A DNA stretch of 64,000 nt from Sphingomonas lacunae (lineage in GTDB: Bacteria; Pseudomonadota; Alphaproteobacteria; Sphingomonadales; Sphingomonadaceae): NCBI RefSeq assembly GCF_012979535.1, contig NZ_CP053015.1, positions 868,001 to 932,000 of the forward strand. Reading direction: 5' to 3'. Position numbers and translations under genes: made by a program. This document shows positions 44,669 through 52,207 of this stretch, piece after piece. The stretch's first letter is position 1, and the number at the start of each line of letters is the position of its first letter. Below the pieces are notes generated by a model that was not told where the DNA came from, ran no database searches, and saw only the letters and a program-made list of their open reading frames with translations.

Positions 44669-47020
44669 TCAGAAGCGGATGGTGCCCGTGACAAAGACCT
44701 GGCGCGGGTTGCCGTAAAAGGCGGTCAGCGTGCCTTCGCGGCCCAGTGCCGAGGTCGGCAGGCCATTGCCGCCGAGGATCGGGGCGCCGGTCGTCGGATT
44801 GGCACCGATGAAGGTGTAGCCCGACGTCTTATACTCCTTGTCGGTCAGATTCTTGCCATAGAGACCGATGCTCCAGCTGTCGCCCGGTGCGGTGTAGACA
44901 ATGCTGGCATCGAGCAGGGCATAGCCCGACTGGTCGATATAGGGGTTCGGCACTTCGAACTGATAGGTGCGGCTGCGGTAGGACAGCGTCGTTCCCAGAT
45001 TCAGGCGACCGTCACCCATCGGCGTCACATAGGCGATGGTGCCGCTGGCGGTCCATTCGGGCGTGTTCTGCACTTCACGGAAATCAGCGACATCGGTCGG
45101 CACGCCGCCAATGTTGGTGATATATTCCTTATAATCGGCGTTGATGTAGCCGAGCGTGCCGAGGAAGTTGAGACGGTCGCCATCGGCCATCAGGCCTTCA
45201 CCCAGGCGGGCGTTGAATTCGGCCTCGACGCCCCAGAAGGTCGCCTGACCGGCGTTCGACACGACGCCGCAGAAGGAGGGCAAGCCACCCACCGTGCAGG
45301 CTACCGAACCGGGGATCTGCACATCGGTATAGTCGGCATAAAAGCCGGCGAGCGCGACATAGAGCCCGCCGTTCATCAGATTGCCCTTGTAGCCCACTTC
45401 ATAGCTGTCAACCGATTCCGGACGGAAGCTGAGGAAGGCGGCCACTTCGTCATTCTCGCGAATGCCGTTGGCGTTGAGGTCAGGCGCATTGGCGCCGACG
45501 CCGCGCGGGTCAAAGCCGCCACCCTTGAAGCCCTGCGAGAAGCTGGCGTAGATGTTGGTGTCGCTGTTCGGCTGATAGCTGATCGAGACGCGCGGTGTGA
45601 ACTTGTTGAAGTCACGATCACCGGTGAAGTTGGTGCTCGGTGCGCCAAGGGCGATGCCGGCTCCGCCAAAGAAGGGCGAGCCGCCACCGAGATAATTCTG
45701 ACGCAGGATATTCGCTTGGCGATTGTCCCAAGTGTAGCGGCCTCCGACCGAGAGGCTGAGCTGATCGGTGAGGTCATAGGTGAAGTCACCGAAGACAGCA
45801 TAGGTTTCGGTATCGACTGCCGCATTGGTGAAGGCGGTCAAGCCTGCGACGGTGGTGAACAGGCGCACGTCGAACAGCGTGTCAGCCGTAGCATCCAGAT
45901 AATAGAAGCCGACAAGGCCGCTGAGCGGGCCAGCATCGATCTGCAGCTGGACTTCCTGGCTGATCTGCTCGTTGAAATAGGCACCAGGCACATCGAGATC
46001 GGCCGACGGCAGCGCGTCAAAGTCGATCGGCGAATAGCTCGAATCCTTGCGCCAGGCACTGATCGAGCGAAGCGTCAGAGACTCGGTCAGATCCACAGTG
46101 ACGTTGAGCGCCAGTCCATAGGCTTCGACATCCTGTTCCGGCGTGACCAGACCGCCCCGGCTGTCAAACACATCGTCGAGGACCGGCGCGCCCGAGAGCA
46201 GGCCCGGCATGAGGCGGTGGCCGCCGCGCGGGGCGCTGCGGTCACGGCTGTAATCGCCCGACAGGCGGATGAAGACGGGTTCGCCGTTGCCGCCGAATTC
46301 GACGGTGCCACGGCCTGCCCACACATCCTTGTTGTAATTTTCAAGGCCGGTGGTCAGGTTGTCACCAAAGCCGCCGCGCGACAGGCGGGCAATCGATCCG
46401 CCGATGCGCAGCAGGTCGCCGACCGGTGCCGAAACGGTCACCACACCTTCGGCCTGGTCATGAGTGCCAAAGGTGCCGCGCAAGCGCAGCGAGAATTCGT
46501 CGGGCAGTTCGCGGGTGACATATTTCACCGCACCGCCGATGGTGTTGCGGCCATAGAGCGTTCCCTGCGGACCGCGCAGCACCTCGATGCGCTCAACGTC
46601 ATAAATGTCGAGCACGGCGGCCTGCGGACGGTTCAGATAGACGTCGTCGAGATAGATGCCGACGCCCTGTTCAAAGCCGGAAACCGGATCCTGCTGGCCG
46701 ATGCCGCGGATGAAGGCCGACAGGGTCGAATTGGTGCCGCGCGATGTTTCGAGCGTGGTGTTGGGCGTGATATTGCCAATGTCGGTCAGGTCGACCGCCC
46801 CGCGCGCTTCGAGCGCGGCACCGGAAAAGGCCGAGACGGCCACCGGCACGTCGATCAGATTTTCTTCGCGGCGACGGGCCGTGACGACGATGACACTGTC
46901 GTCAAATTCCTCAGCCGATGCGGCGGCGCTGTCCTGGGCAAAGGCGGGCATCGCCATAAGCGCCGGGGCGGCCACCGAGGCCAGCACGATGGATCGCAGG
47001 GTGCGCTTCACGGATGTCAT
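44669..47020 (-). CDS. TonB-dependent receptor, first of two
   Basis: 783-residue outer-membrane transporter. A signal peptide (KRTLRSIVLASVAAPALMAMPAFAQ, about residues 5-29) is followed by a TonB-box-like DDSVIVVTA, a plug domain (LDDVYLNRPQAAVLDIYDVERIEVLRGPQGTLYGRNTIGGAVKYVT) and a 22-strand-type barrel ending in a Phe (VFVTGTIRF). ATG 47020 was chosen because the signal peptide starts there and GAGGGAGA lies upstream. Substrate unknown; the class includes receptors for siderophores, vitamins and plant-derived compounds. It is divergent from a TetR regulator with a perfect inverted repeat between them. Confidence 0.93.
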   Translation of the reverse strand: MTSVKRTLRSIVLASVAAPALMAMPAFAQDSAAASAEEFDDSVIVVTARRREENLIDVPVAVSAFSGAALEARGAVDLTDIGNITPNTTLETSRGTNSTLSAFIRGIGQQDPVSGFEQGVGIYLDDVYLNRPQAAVLDIYDVERIEVLRGPQGTLYGRNTIGGAVKYVTRELPDEFSLRLRGTFGTHDQAEGVVTVSAPVGDLLRIGGSIARLSRGGFGDNLTTGLENYNKDVWAGRGTVEFGGNGEPVFIRLSGDYSRDRSAPRGGHRLMPGLLSGAPVLDDVFDSRGGLVTPEQDVEAYGLALNVTVDLTESLTLRSISAWRKDSSYSPIDFDALPSADLDVPGAYFNEQISQEVQLQIDAGPLSGLVGFYYLDATADTLFDVRLFTTVAGLTAFTNAAVDTETYAVFGDFTYDLTDQLSLSVGGRYTWDNRQANILRQNYLGGGSPFFGGAGIALGAPSTNFTGDRDFNKFTPRVSISYQPNSDTNIYASFSQGFKGGGFDPRGVGANAPDLNANGIRENDEVAAFLSFRPESVDSYEVGYKGNLMNGGLYVALAGFYADYTDVQIPGSVACTVGGLPSFCGVVSNAGQATFWGVEAEFNARLGEGLMADGDRLNFLGTLGYINADYKEYITNIGGVPTDVADFREVQNTPEWTASGTIAYVTPMGDGRLNLGTTLSYRSRTYQFEVPNPYIDQSGYALLDASIVYTAPGDSWSIGLYGKNLTDKEYKTSGYTFIGANPTTGAPILGGNGLPTSALGREGTLTAFYGNPRQVFVTGTIRF

Positions 47021-47095
47021 GCAATGTCTCCCTCGGGGGCGCTCCAGACTACCGGTCAATCACCGGTTGCGCCCTCTCGCATCGCCGTATAATGA

Positions 47096-47117
47096 AAGTT
47101 GAACCATGTTTCAACTT
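47096..47117. promoter_or_regulatory. Operator candidate between TonB receptor and TetR regulator
   Basis: AAGTTGAA (47096-47103) and TTCAACTT (47110-47117) form a perfect 8-bp inverted repeat with a 6-bp spacer. It lies 76 bp before the receptor start and 87 bp before the TetR start, in the shared divergent promoter region, the usual place for a TetR operator. Confidence 0.6.
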
Positions 47118-47203
47118 GTCATGGCGGCGGGAGAAAAAGATTGGCCAAGGGACGTGACATCGCTGCAACAAGCGGGCACGCTGGCCAAGAGGCAGGGACG
47201 GGG

Positions 47204-47809
47204 ATGGCCAAGATGACAGGAACCAAGACCCCGCGCACCGCCCGGGGCGAACGCACCTTGCGGGCACTGCTCGATGCCGCCGCAGCCGAATTTGGCGAAA
47301 AGGGATTCCACGACGGCTCGATCAGCGGGATCACCGGCCGTGCCGGTGTCGCGCTCGGGACCTTTTATACCTATTTCGAATCCAAGGACGCGATTTTCCG
47401 CGCCTTGGTCACCGACATGTCGGGGCGGGTAAAGGATCATGTCGCGCCGGCCATGGCCTTGGCGCCGGACCCCGTCACCGCCGAAGGCGCGGCGCTCGCG
47501 GCCTTCTTGCACTTCGCGCGCGATCACAAGGAAATCTACCGGATCATCGACGAATCCGAATTCGTCGATCCCGCCAGTTTCCGGGCGCATTATGAGGTTA
47601 CCGCCCAGCGCATCGCCCAGCGTCTGCGCCACGCTGCAGAGGCGGGAGCGGTCCGCGGCGATGTTGGCGAGGTGCACGCCTGGGCCATCATGGGCATGAA
47701 CGTCTTTCTCGGCCTGCGCTTTGGCGTGTGGGAGGATGGAGCCGATCTCGACAGCATTGCCCGGACCGCCAATGATTTCATCGCCCGCGGCCTCAAGGGC
47801 GGCGACTAA
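47204..47809 (+). CDS. TetR-family transcription repressor
   Basis: 201 residues with an N-terminal HTH (TLRALLDAAAAEFGEKGFHD, ITGRAGVALGTFYTYFESKDAIFRALV) and a helical ligand-binding half with RDHKEIYRIIDESEFVD. ATG 47204 was chosen because AGGGACGGGG lies just upstream. Divergent position and the perfect inverted repeat upstream make control of the neighbouring TonB-dependent receptor and of itself the likely role. Confidence 0.88.
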   Translation: MAKMTGTKTPRTARGERTLRALLDAAAAEFGEKGFHDGSISGITGRAGVALGTFYTYFESKDAIFRALVTDMSGRVKDHVAPAMALAPDPVTAEGAALAAFLHFARDHKEIYRIIDESEFVDPASFRAHYEVTAQRIAQRLRHAAEAGAVRGDVGEVHAWAIMGMNVFLGLRFGVWEDGADLDSIARTANDFIARGLKGGD

Positions 47810-47845
47810 GTCAGTAGACCGGCACGGCAAAAAACCGCCGGCAAC

Positions 47846-47880
47846 AAAAAAAGCCCGGCTCGTGTATCCACCAGCCGGGC
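47846..47880 (-). terminator. Intrinsic terminator of a minus-strand transcript
   Basis: An 8-bp stem GCCCGGCT (47853-47860)/AGCCGGGC (47873-47880) has seven A immediately on its plus-strand left side, so on the minus strand it is a stem followed by TTTTTTT. No minus-strand protein gene lies within 780 bp upstream of it, so it may end a noncoding RNA. Confidence 0.75.
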
Positions 47881-48661
47881 CTCAAGGTCTGGTATCACCT
47901 TCTGGGAACAGTCGGAGACACCTTCGGGTCGCCTCCGCTAGCTACATCCAAAATGGCGACATTGCCGTGACGGCGGTCACGGTTAATCGAAATATCTGCA
48001 ATGACTGGCTAAATGCCTGCATCCTCGACAGCAAGCGGCCCCGCAAAGCGCAGGAAAAGGCTGGCGGAGAGAGGGAAAAGGGACAGGAGCGCCATCATTC
48101 GCTACTTGCCGGCAGATGGCTTACGCTTGCCGGGGAAGGCGCCCAGAATGATAGGCGCTGACCCTGCCCGGTTTCCGCCGGTGCGAACACCTTTGGCCCT
48201 TGGCACGGTCAGCGCCCATTTCGCCGGTATGGATCGCTGCGCTGACCGAAGACGGGATCCGGTGAGGGATTATGTCTGGCCGTTGCACCGCCCGATCCGG
48301 CGGATGGTTCAGGATTTCGGTCGCCTTTCGGATTCCTTGGCCCTGCACCTGGACCTTGCCTCACCGTCCGCACCTGGCTGGCTTGCGCCCGCTGGTTTCA
48401 GACCTTGAGTCCGGTCCCTTCGCTCCGGTTCCGATCTCGCCGGCCTTGCGTTGCCGCTGCCCTGCGATGGATCACCTTTGCTACGGAGTTCCGCGGTTTT
48501 CCTTCACTTTCCAACCATCGCTTGCGCTTGGACTTCCAGCTACCGGATGAACCGCTTCGTTCCGATAAAGGGAAGGTCTCACGGGTGCGGTGAGTCGCCA
48601 AGGGAGCAAATCGCCGAATCATCCACAGGGCCAATCGGAATCTGTGGATAAGTCCGACAGC
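47881..48661. other. Gene-less structured region between convergent tetR and nadA
   Basis: About 780 bp without a credible protein gene. It contains a palindrome CCGTGAC-GGCG-GTCACGG (47965-47982), a hairpin with a C(TTCG)G loop (47913-47937), GGTG-CGAA-CACC (48180-48191), and a 9-bp stem GGTCAGCGC (48207-48215)/GCGCTGACC (48239-48247) with a competing upstream copy of GCGCTGACC (48155-48163). Next to the nadA end lies an inverted repeat ATCCACAG (48621-48628)/CTGTGGAT (48642-48649) containing a perfect DnaA-box-like TTATCCACA (minus strand, 48651-48643). It ends in a minus-strand terminator. A noncoding RNA gene is likely; I do not recognise it as tmRNA, RNase P RNA or 4.5S RNA. Confidence 0.5.
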
Positions 48662-49654
48662 TCAGCTTCGCGATCCCAGATCGCCCTTGCCCACCGTATT
48701 GCTCGCCATTTCGAGCATCCGGTCGAGGCTCTTCTTGGCCTTCAGCCGCAATTCCTCGTCGAGGTGGATTTGCGGGCTCAGGTCACGCAACGCGACGTAG
48801 AGCTTTTCCATCGTGTTGAGCGCCATATAGGGGCAGATGTTGCAGTTGCAGTTGCCGTCGGCCCCCGGCGCACCGATGAAGGTCTTTTCCGGCACTGCCT
48901 TTTCCATCTGGTGAATGATGTGCGGTTCGGTTGCCACAATCAGCGTGTCGCCGGGCATCGTCTTTGCGTAATTCAGGATGCCGCTGGTCGATCCGACATA
49001 ATCGGCATGATCGATGATGTGCGCCGGACATTCGGGATGGGCTGCGACCGGGGCATGAGGATGCTGCGCCTTGAGCTTGATCAGCTCGGTCTCGCTGAAC
49101 GCCTCATGGACGATGCACACGCCGGGCCACAACAACATGTCGCGGCCGAACTTGCGGTTGAGATAGCCGCCCAGATGCCGGTCAGGGCCAAAGATGATCT
49201 TCTGCTCCGGCGGGATCTGGCTAATGATCGTTTCCGCCGAGGAGGAGGTGACGATGATGTCGCTGAGCGCCTTCACCGCCGCCGAGCAATTGATGTAAGT
49301 CAGCGCAATATGATCGGGATGCTGCGCGCGGAATTCGGCGAATTTCTCTGGCGGGCAGCTGTCCTCGAGGCTGCACCCCGCGTCCATGTCGGGCAGGATG
49401 ACGATCTTGTGGGGGGACAGAATCTTGGCCGTTTCCGCCATGAAGCGCACACCACAAAAGGCGATGACATCGGCATCGGTCTCCGCCGCGCGGCGGGACA
49501 GCTCCAGGCTGTCACCGACAAAGTCGGCAATGTCCTGTATCTCCGGCCGCTGGTAATAATGGCCGAGGATGACGGCATTGCGCTCCTTTTTCAGGCGCTG
49601 GATTTCGGACACCAGATCAAGTCCGGTGAGGGTCTCGCGGGGCTGTGCGGTCAT
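48662..49654 (-). CDS. nadA: Quinolinate synthase A
   Basis: Fe-S enzyme making quinolinate from iminoaspartate and DHAP for NAD synthesis. The 330-residue protein has AVILGHYYQRPEIQDIADFVGDSLELSR, FCGVRFMAETAKIL and the C-terminal CNCNICPYM; the family uses three Cys to bind the 4Fe-4S cluster. It is third in a unit with MBL and DUF4230 genes. nadB and nadC are not adjacent. Confidence 0.95.
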   Translation of the reverse strand: MTAQPRETLTGLDLVSEIQRLKKERNAVILGHYYQRPEIQDIADFVGDSLELSRRAAETDADVIAFCGVRFMAETAKILSPHKIVILPDMDAGCSLEDSCPPEKFAEFRAQHPDHIALTYINCSAAVKALSDIIVTSSSAETIISQIPPEQKIIFGPDRHLGGYLNRKFGRDMLLWPGVCIVHEAFSETELIKLKAQHPHAPVAAHPECPAHIIDHADYVGSTSGILNYAKTMPGDTLIVATEPHIIHQMEKAVPEKTFIGAPGADGNCNCNICPYMALNTMEKLYVALRDLSPQIHLDEELRLKAKKSLDRMLEMASNTVGKGDLGSRS

Positions 49655-49657
49655 GGC

Positions 49658-50302
49658 TTATTGGTCCTCACGAAAGCGGGCGACGACCCGCGCATCCAGG
49701 CCAGCCGCACGCAGCGGCATGGCAAAACTTTGTTCGACAGCGCGAATGGCAGCGGTCCTGGCCAATCGCAAGGGGACCGGTCCGCGCGCCTGCGCCAGCA
49801 GTTCCCTTTGCGCCGCCGCCCGATTGGCGTCGTCCAGCCGATCCTCCGCATTGGTGAGCAGCATCAGGACTTCACCATCCCGATATTCGCGGATGCCATC
49901 AATGTCGATGTCCGGCCCGGCCAACCTGAGCGGCGGCAGGGTGACGGTCAGCGTCGCTGTGTCCGGCCGCCAGTCGAGGTCATCCTCACGCAGACTGGCA
50001 AGGTCGATCTCGTAACGGACTGTCCCGGGCATGATCAGCGTCTTTTGCGCCGCCAGTCCCAGCCGCTGCTGCTTTGATGTCACCACCGCGACATAGCGGG
50101 CGGTGAAGGGGACAAGGACAGTCTGCTCCTGCAAACCCTTCAGGCTCGCCGCGACCACCGTCTCCGGGGCGGGACCATCACGCCAGGCGCGCAACTCCAC
50201 GACCGCCCACCAGACCAGCGCAATGAAGGCGATCGGCAGCGCCATTGCCAGAAGGCGCATCGACCAGCGCAGCGCCGTGGCCGGGGGGCGGCTTGCCGCC
50301 AT
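49658..50302 (-). CDS. DUF4230-type membrane-anchored protein
   Basis: About 214 residues: one N-terminal membrane helix (LLAMALPIAFIALVWWAVVELRAW) and a soluble part with the DUF4230-like core GTVRYEIDLASLREDDLDWRPDTATLTVTLPPLRL. Function of the family is unknown. The start is uncertain: ATG 50302 leaves no overlap with the upstream gene, ATG 50320 overlaps it by 16 bp with an over-close GAGGA. It ends 3 bp before nadA, indicating co-transcription. Confidence 0.8.
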   Translation of the reverse strand: MAASRPPATALRWSMRLLAMALPIAFIALVWWAVVELRAWRDGPAPETVVAASLKGLQEQTVLVPFTARYVAVVTSKQQRLGLAAQKTLIMPGTVRYEIDLASLREDDLDWRPDTATLTVTLPPLRLAGPDIDIDGIREYRDGEVLMLLTNAEDRLDDANRAAAQRELLAQARGPVPLRLARTAAIRAVEQSFAMPLRAAGLDARVVARFREDQ

Positions 50303-50304
50303 GC

Positions 50305-51243
50305 TCAGGCGAGGCTCCATTCCTCGCCCGTCACCCGCACTGTCCCGCGCGATTCGAGATCGACGAGGTGAGCGAGCACTGAACGCCCCGCAGCCCCGGT
50401 CAGGCGCGGATCGAGCCCCTTGTACATTGCCGCGACCATCACCGGGATGGCGCGGGGGCCTTTTTCCAGCTCGCGGATGATCTGCCGCTCACGCTGTTTC
50501 CTGTGACCCAGCATGCCGCGCACCAGTTGGTGAGGATTGGTCACCGCCGGGCCGTGTGCGGGATAATAGACCCTGTCCTGCGCGCGATCATACAGCCTGG
50601 CCAGGCTCGCCATATAGTCGGCCATATTGCCATCGGGCGGGCTGACGACGCTGGTCGACCAGGCCATGACATGATCGCCGGTGAACAAGGCGCCGCTTTC
50701 AACGAGGGCGTAACAGAGATGATTGGAGGTATGGCCCGGTGTCGCCACCGCCTCGATCGTCCAGCCGTCACCGCTGATCCGCTCGCCATCCGCCAGCACC
50801 CGGTCGGGCGCATAGTCAGGGTCAAAGGCCGAGTCGGCGCGCGGGCCATCATCACTCAGCGCCAGCGGCGCACAGCCGATGATCGGCGCGCCGGTCTGAG
50901 CCTTGAGCGGCGCGGCGGCGGGCGAATGGTCGCGATGGGTGTGGGTGCACAGGATAGCCGCCACCCGCTTGCCCGCGACCGCCGCCAGGATCGCCTCGAC
51001 ATGGCCCTCGCCATGGGCATCGCCCGGCGCTGCCGGATCGCCCACGCTCGCCCCGCTGCCGGTTGGGCCGGGGTCGATGATCGCCACATCATCCCCCGCG
51101 CCGACCAGCCAGGTCTGGGTGCCGGTAAAGGTATAGGGGGAAGGATTGGGCGCAAGGACGCGCCGCACCAGCGGTTCATGCTGCTCACATCCGCCGGCGC
51201 GGATGCTGTCAGGCCAAGGGGCAGTATCAGTCACAGGACCCAT
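50305..51243 (-). CDS. MBL-fold metallo-hydrolase
   Basis: 312-residue hydrolase with the binuclear metal motif HTHRDHSPAAAPL, VAIIDPGPTG before it, and TPGHTSNHLCYALVESGALFTGDHVM after it, followed by a C-terminal winged-helix-like part (QRERQIIRELEKGPRAIPVMVAAMYKGLDPRLTGAAGRSVLAHL). This layout matches the LACTB2-like subgroup, some of which are nucleases, but the substrate is open. ATG 51243 (MGPVTDTAP) is preferred over an upstream ATG in low-similarity leader. Confidence 0.87.
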   Translation of the reverse strand: MGPVTDTAPWPDSIRAGGCEQHEPLVRRVLAPNPSPYTFTGTQTWLVGAGDDVAIIDPGPTGSGASVGDPAAPGDAHGEGHVEAILAAVAGKRVAAILCTHTHRDHSPAAAPLKAQTGAPIIGCAPLALSDDGPRADSAFDPDYAPDRVLADGERISGDGWTIEAVATPGHTSNHLCYALVESGALFTGDHVMAWSTSVVSPPDGNMADYMASLARLYDRAQDRVYYPAHGPAVTNPHQLVRGMLGHRKQRERQIIRELEKGPRAIPVMVAAMYKGLDPRLTGAAGRSVLAHLVDLESRGTVRVTGEEWSLA

Positions 51244-51431
51244 GTGGCACCGGCAACCGCAAAGGAAAAGGGGCAGGCGCACCCCCGGTCCATCACCCTT
51301 GTCGGAAAATCTTACAACCCCCGGCCCTCGTCAAATTGTCTTTACCATATTGACGCCCGGAAAAGCGCCATTCCTCAAAATTGGCACACCCCCTGCATAG
51401 TATCCCATGTTCCTGAGGGTATTCGCCCACA

Positions 51432-51481
51432 TGAAGCGGGTTGGGGCAAAGTCTGGTCCCTTTGATCCCCAACCCGCTTCA
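51432..51481. repeat. Long near-perfect hairpin of unknown role
   Basis: A 15-bp perfect inverted repeat, TGAAGCGGGTTGGGG (51432-51446) and CCCCAACCCGCTTCA (51467-51481), encloses CAAAG (51447-51451)/CTTTG (51460-51464), for 20 paired bases interrupted only by a 2-nt bulge, with an 8-nt loop. No U-tract flanks it. Confidence 0.8.
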
Positions 51482-51562
51482 CCCCGGCCCCTCGGTTCCT
51501 TCCCCGGCATCTCCGCAACACCGCAGCGCCAGCGCCTCGCTGCCTGCCCTTTGCTGTCGCGC

Positions 51563-51593
51563 AAAAAGGGCCGCCGGATCGCTCCGACGGCCC
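51563..51593 (-). terminator. Rho-independent terminator of the grxD operon
   Basis: GGGCCG-C-CGGA (51568-51578) pairs with TCCG-A-CGGCCC (51583-51593) around a TCGC loop, with one internal mismatch. The A-run at 51563-51567 gives TTTTT after the stem on the minus strand. It lies about 26 bp after the grxD stop. Confidence 0.85.
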
Positions 51594-51619
51594 CTGCGAA
51601 GCAGATGCTGAGAAGAGGT

Positions 51620-51937
51620 TCAGCCTTCCTTGCCGAACAGCTGGTGCAATTCGCCAGCCTCGTACATTTCCATCATGATGTCCGAACCGCCGACAAATTC
51701 GCCGTTGACATACAGTTGGGGAATGGTCGGCCAGTCAGAAAAATCCTTGATGCCGGCGCGAATGTCCTGGTCCTGCAACACATCGACGCTGCTGTATTCG
51801 ACGTCCATCCGGTCCAGGATGGCAACAGCGCGGCTGGAAAAGCCGCACTGCGGAAAGAGCGGCGTGCCCTTCATGAACAGGACAACGGGGTTTTCGGTGA
51901 CGATCTGACTGATACGGTCATGGGTGGACTGGGTCAT
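51620..51937 (-). CDS. grxD: Monothiol glutaredoxin, Grx4/CGFS type
   Basis: 105-residue Fe-S cluster carrier. The active-site motif is PQCGFSSRA, preceded by VVLFMKGTPLFP, with WPTIPQLYVNGEFVGGSDI for glutathione binding. ATG 51937 (MTQSTHDRISQIV) has GAGAGGAG about 10 bp upstream; a longer form from 51961 lacks one. It follows the BolA-family gene, its usual functional partner. Confidence 0.93.
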   Translation of the reverse strand: MTQSTHDRISQIVTENPVVLFMKGTPLFPQCGFSSRAVAILDRMDVEYSSVDVLQDQDIRAGIKDFSDWPTIPQLYVNGEFVGGSDIMMEMYEAGELHQLFGKEG

Positions 51938-51970
51938 GAGCGGGGGGCTCCTCTCGATCATTTGGGCCGG

Positions 51971-52198
51971 TCAATCGGGAACGGCAGTGGTCAGTTGCAG
52001 CGCGTGCAGCTCCCCGCCCATCCGGCCGCCCAGCGCGGCATAGACCGCACGCTGCTGCTGGATGCGCGGCTTGCCGCGAAAACTCTCCGAAACGACGCGC
52101 GCGGCATAATGATCGCCGTCGCCCGCCAGATCGGTGATGGTCACCTCGGCGTCAGGAATGCCTGCGCGAATCAGCGCGACAATATCGTCAGCCGCCAT
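51971..52198 (-). CDS. BolA-family protein
   Basis: 75-residue protein of the BolA/YrbA fold (DIVALIRAGIPDAEVTITDLAGDGDHYAARVVSESFRGKPRIQQQRAVYAALGGRMGGELHAL), with the conserved Ser-Phe-Arg-Gly-Lys-(x)2-(I/V)-Gln-x-Gln-R pattern. BolA proteins complex with CGFS glutaredoxins in Fe-S trafficking, matching the neighbour grxD. ATG 52198 was preferred over an in-frame GTG at 52204. Confidence 0.92.
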   Translation of the reverse strand: MAADDIVALIRAGIPDAEVTITDLAGDGDHYAARVVSESFRGKPRIQQQRAVYAALGGRMGGELHALQLTTAVPD

Positions 52199-52207
52199 CG
52201 GCACGGG

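Larger units (their letters stand above)
51244..51619. other. Intergenic region between grxD end and MBL start (376 bp)
   Basis: No credible gene. It holds the grxD-side terminator (51563-51593), the long hairpin at 51432-51481, and an AT-richer stretch at 51300-51400 where the promoter of the MBL-DUF4230-nadA unit is expected. No clear hexamer pair stands out. Confidence 0.5.

Noticed and set aside
48398..48634. Short minus-strand frame of very basic composition (78 residues)
   Set aside because: No ribosome-binding site, no recognised domain and composition expected from a purine-rich noncoding strand.
47881..48661. Chromosome origin (oriC)
   Set aside because: Only two DnaA-box-like sequences, no AT-rich unwinding tract beside them and none of the usual oriC-flanking genes (dnaA, hemE, parAB).
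47846..48661. tmRNA, RNase P RNA or 4.5S RNA gene in the orphan region
   Set aside because: No A-N-D-N tag coding sequence, no GAGGAAAGTCC-type RNase P core and no 4.5S GGAAGGAAGCA core on either strand.
48590..50077. 495-residue plus-strand frame over nadA and its neighbour
   Set aside because: Antisense of nadA and the DUF4230 gene; low-complexity Arg/His/Asp-rich product with no family pattern.
51331..51564. 77-residue minus-strand frame in the grxD-MBL gap
   Set aside because: No ribosome-binding site or family pattern; overlaps a terminator and the long hairpin.
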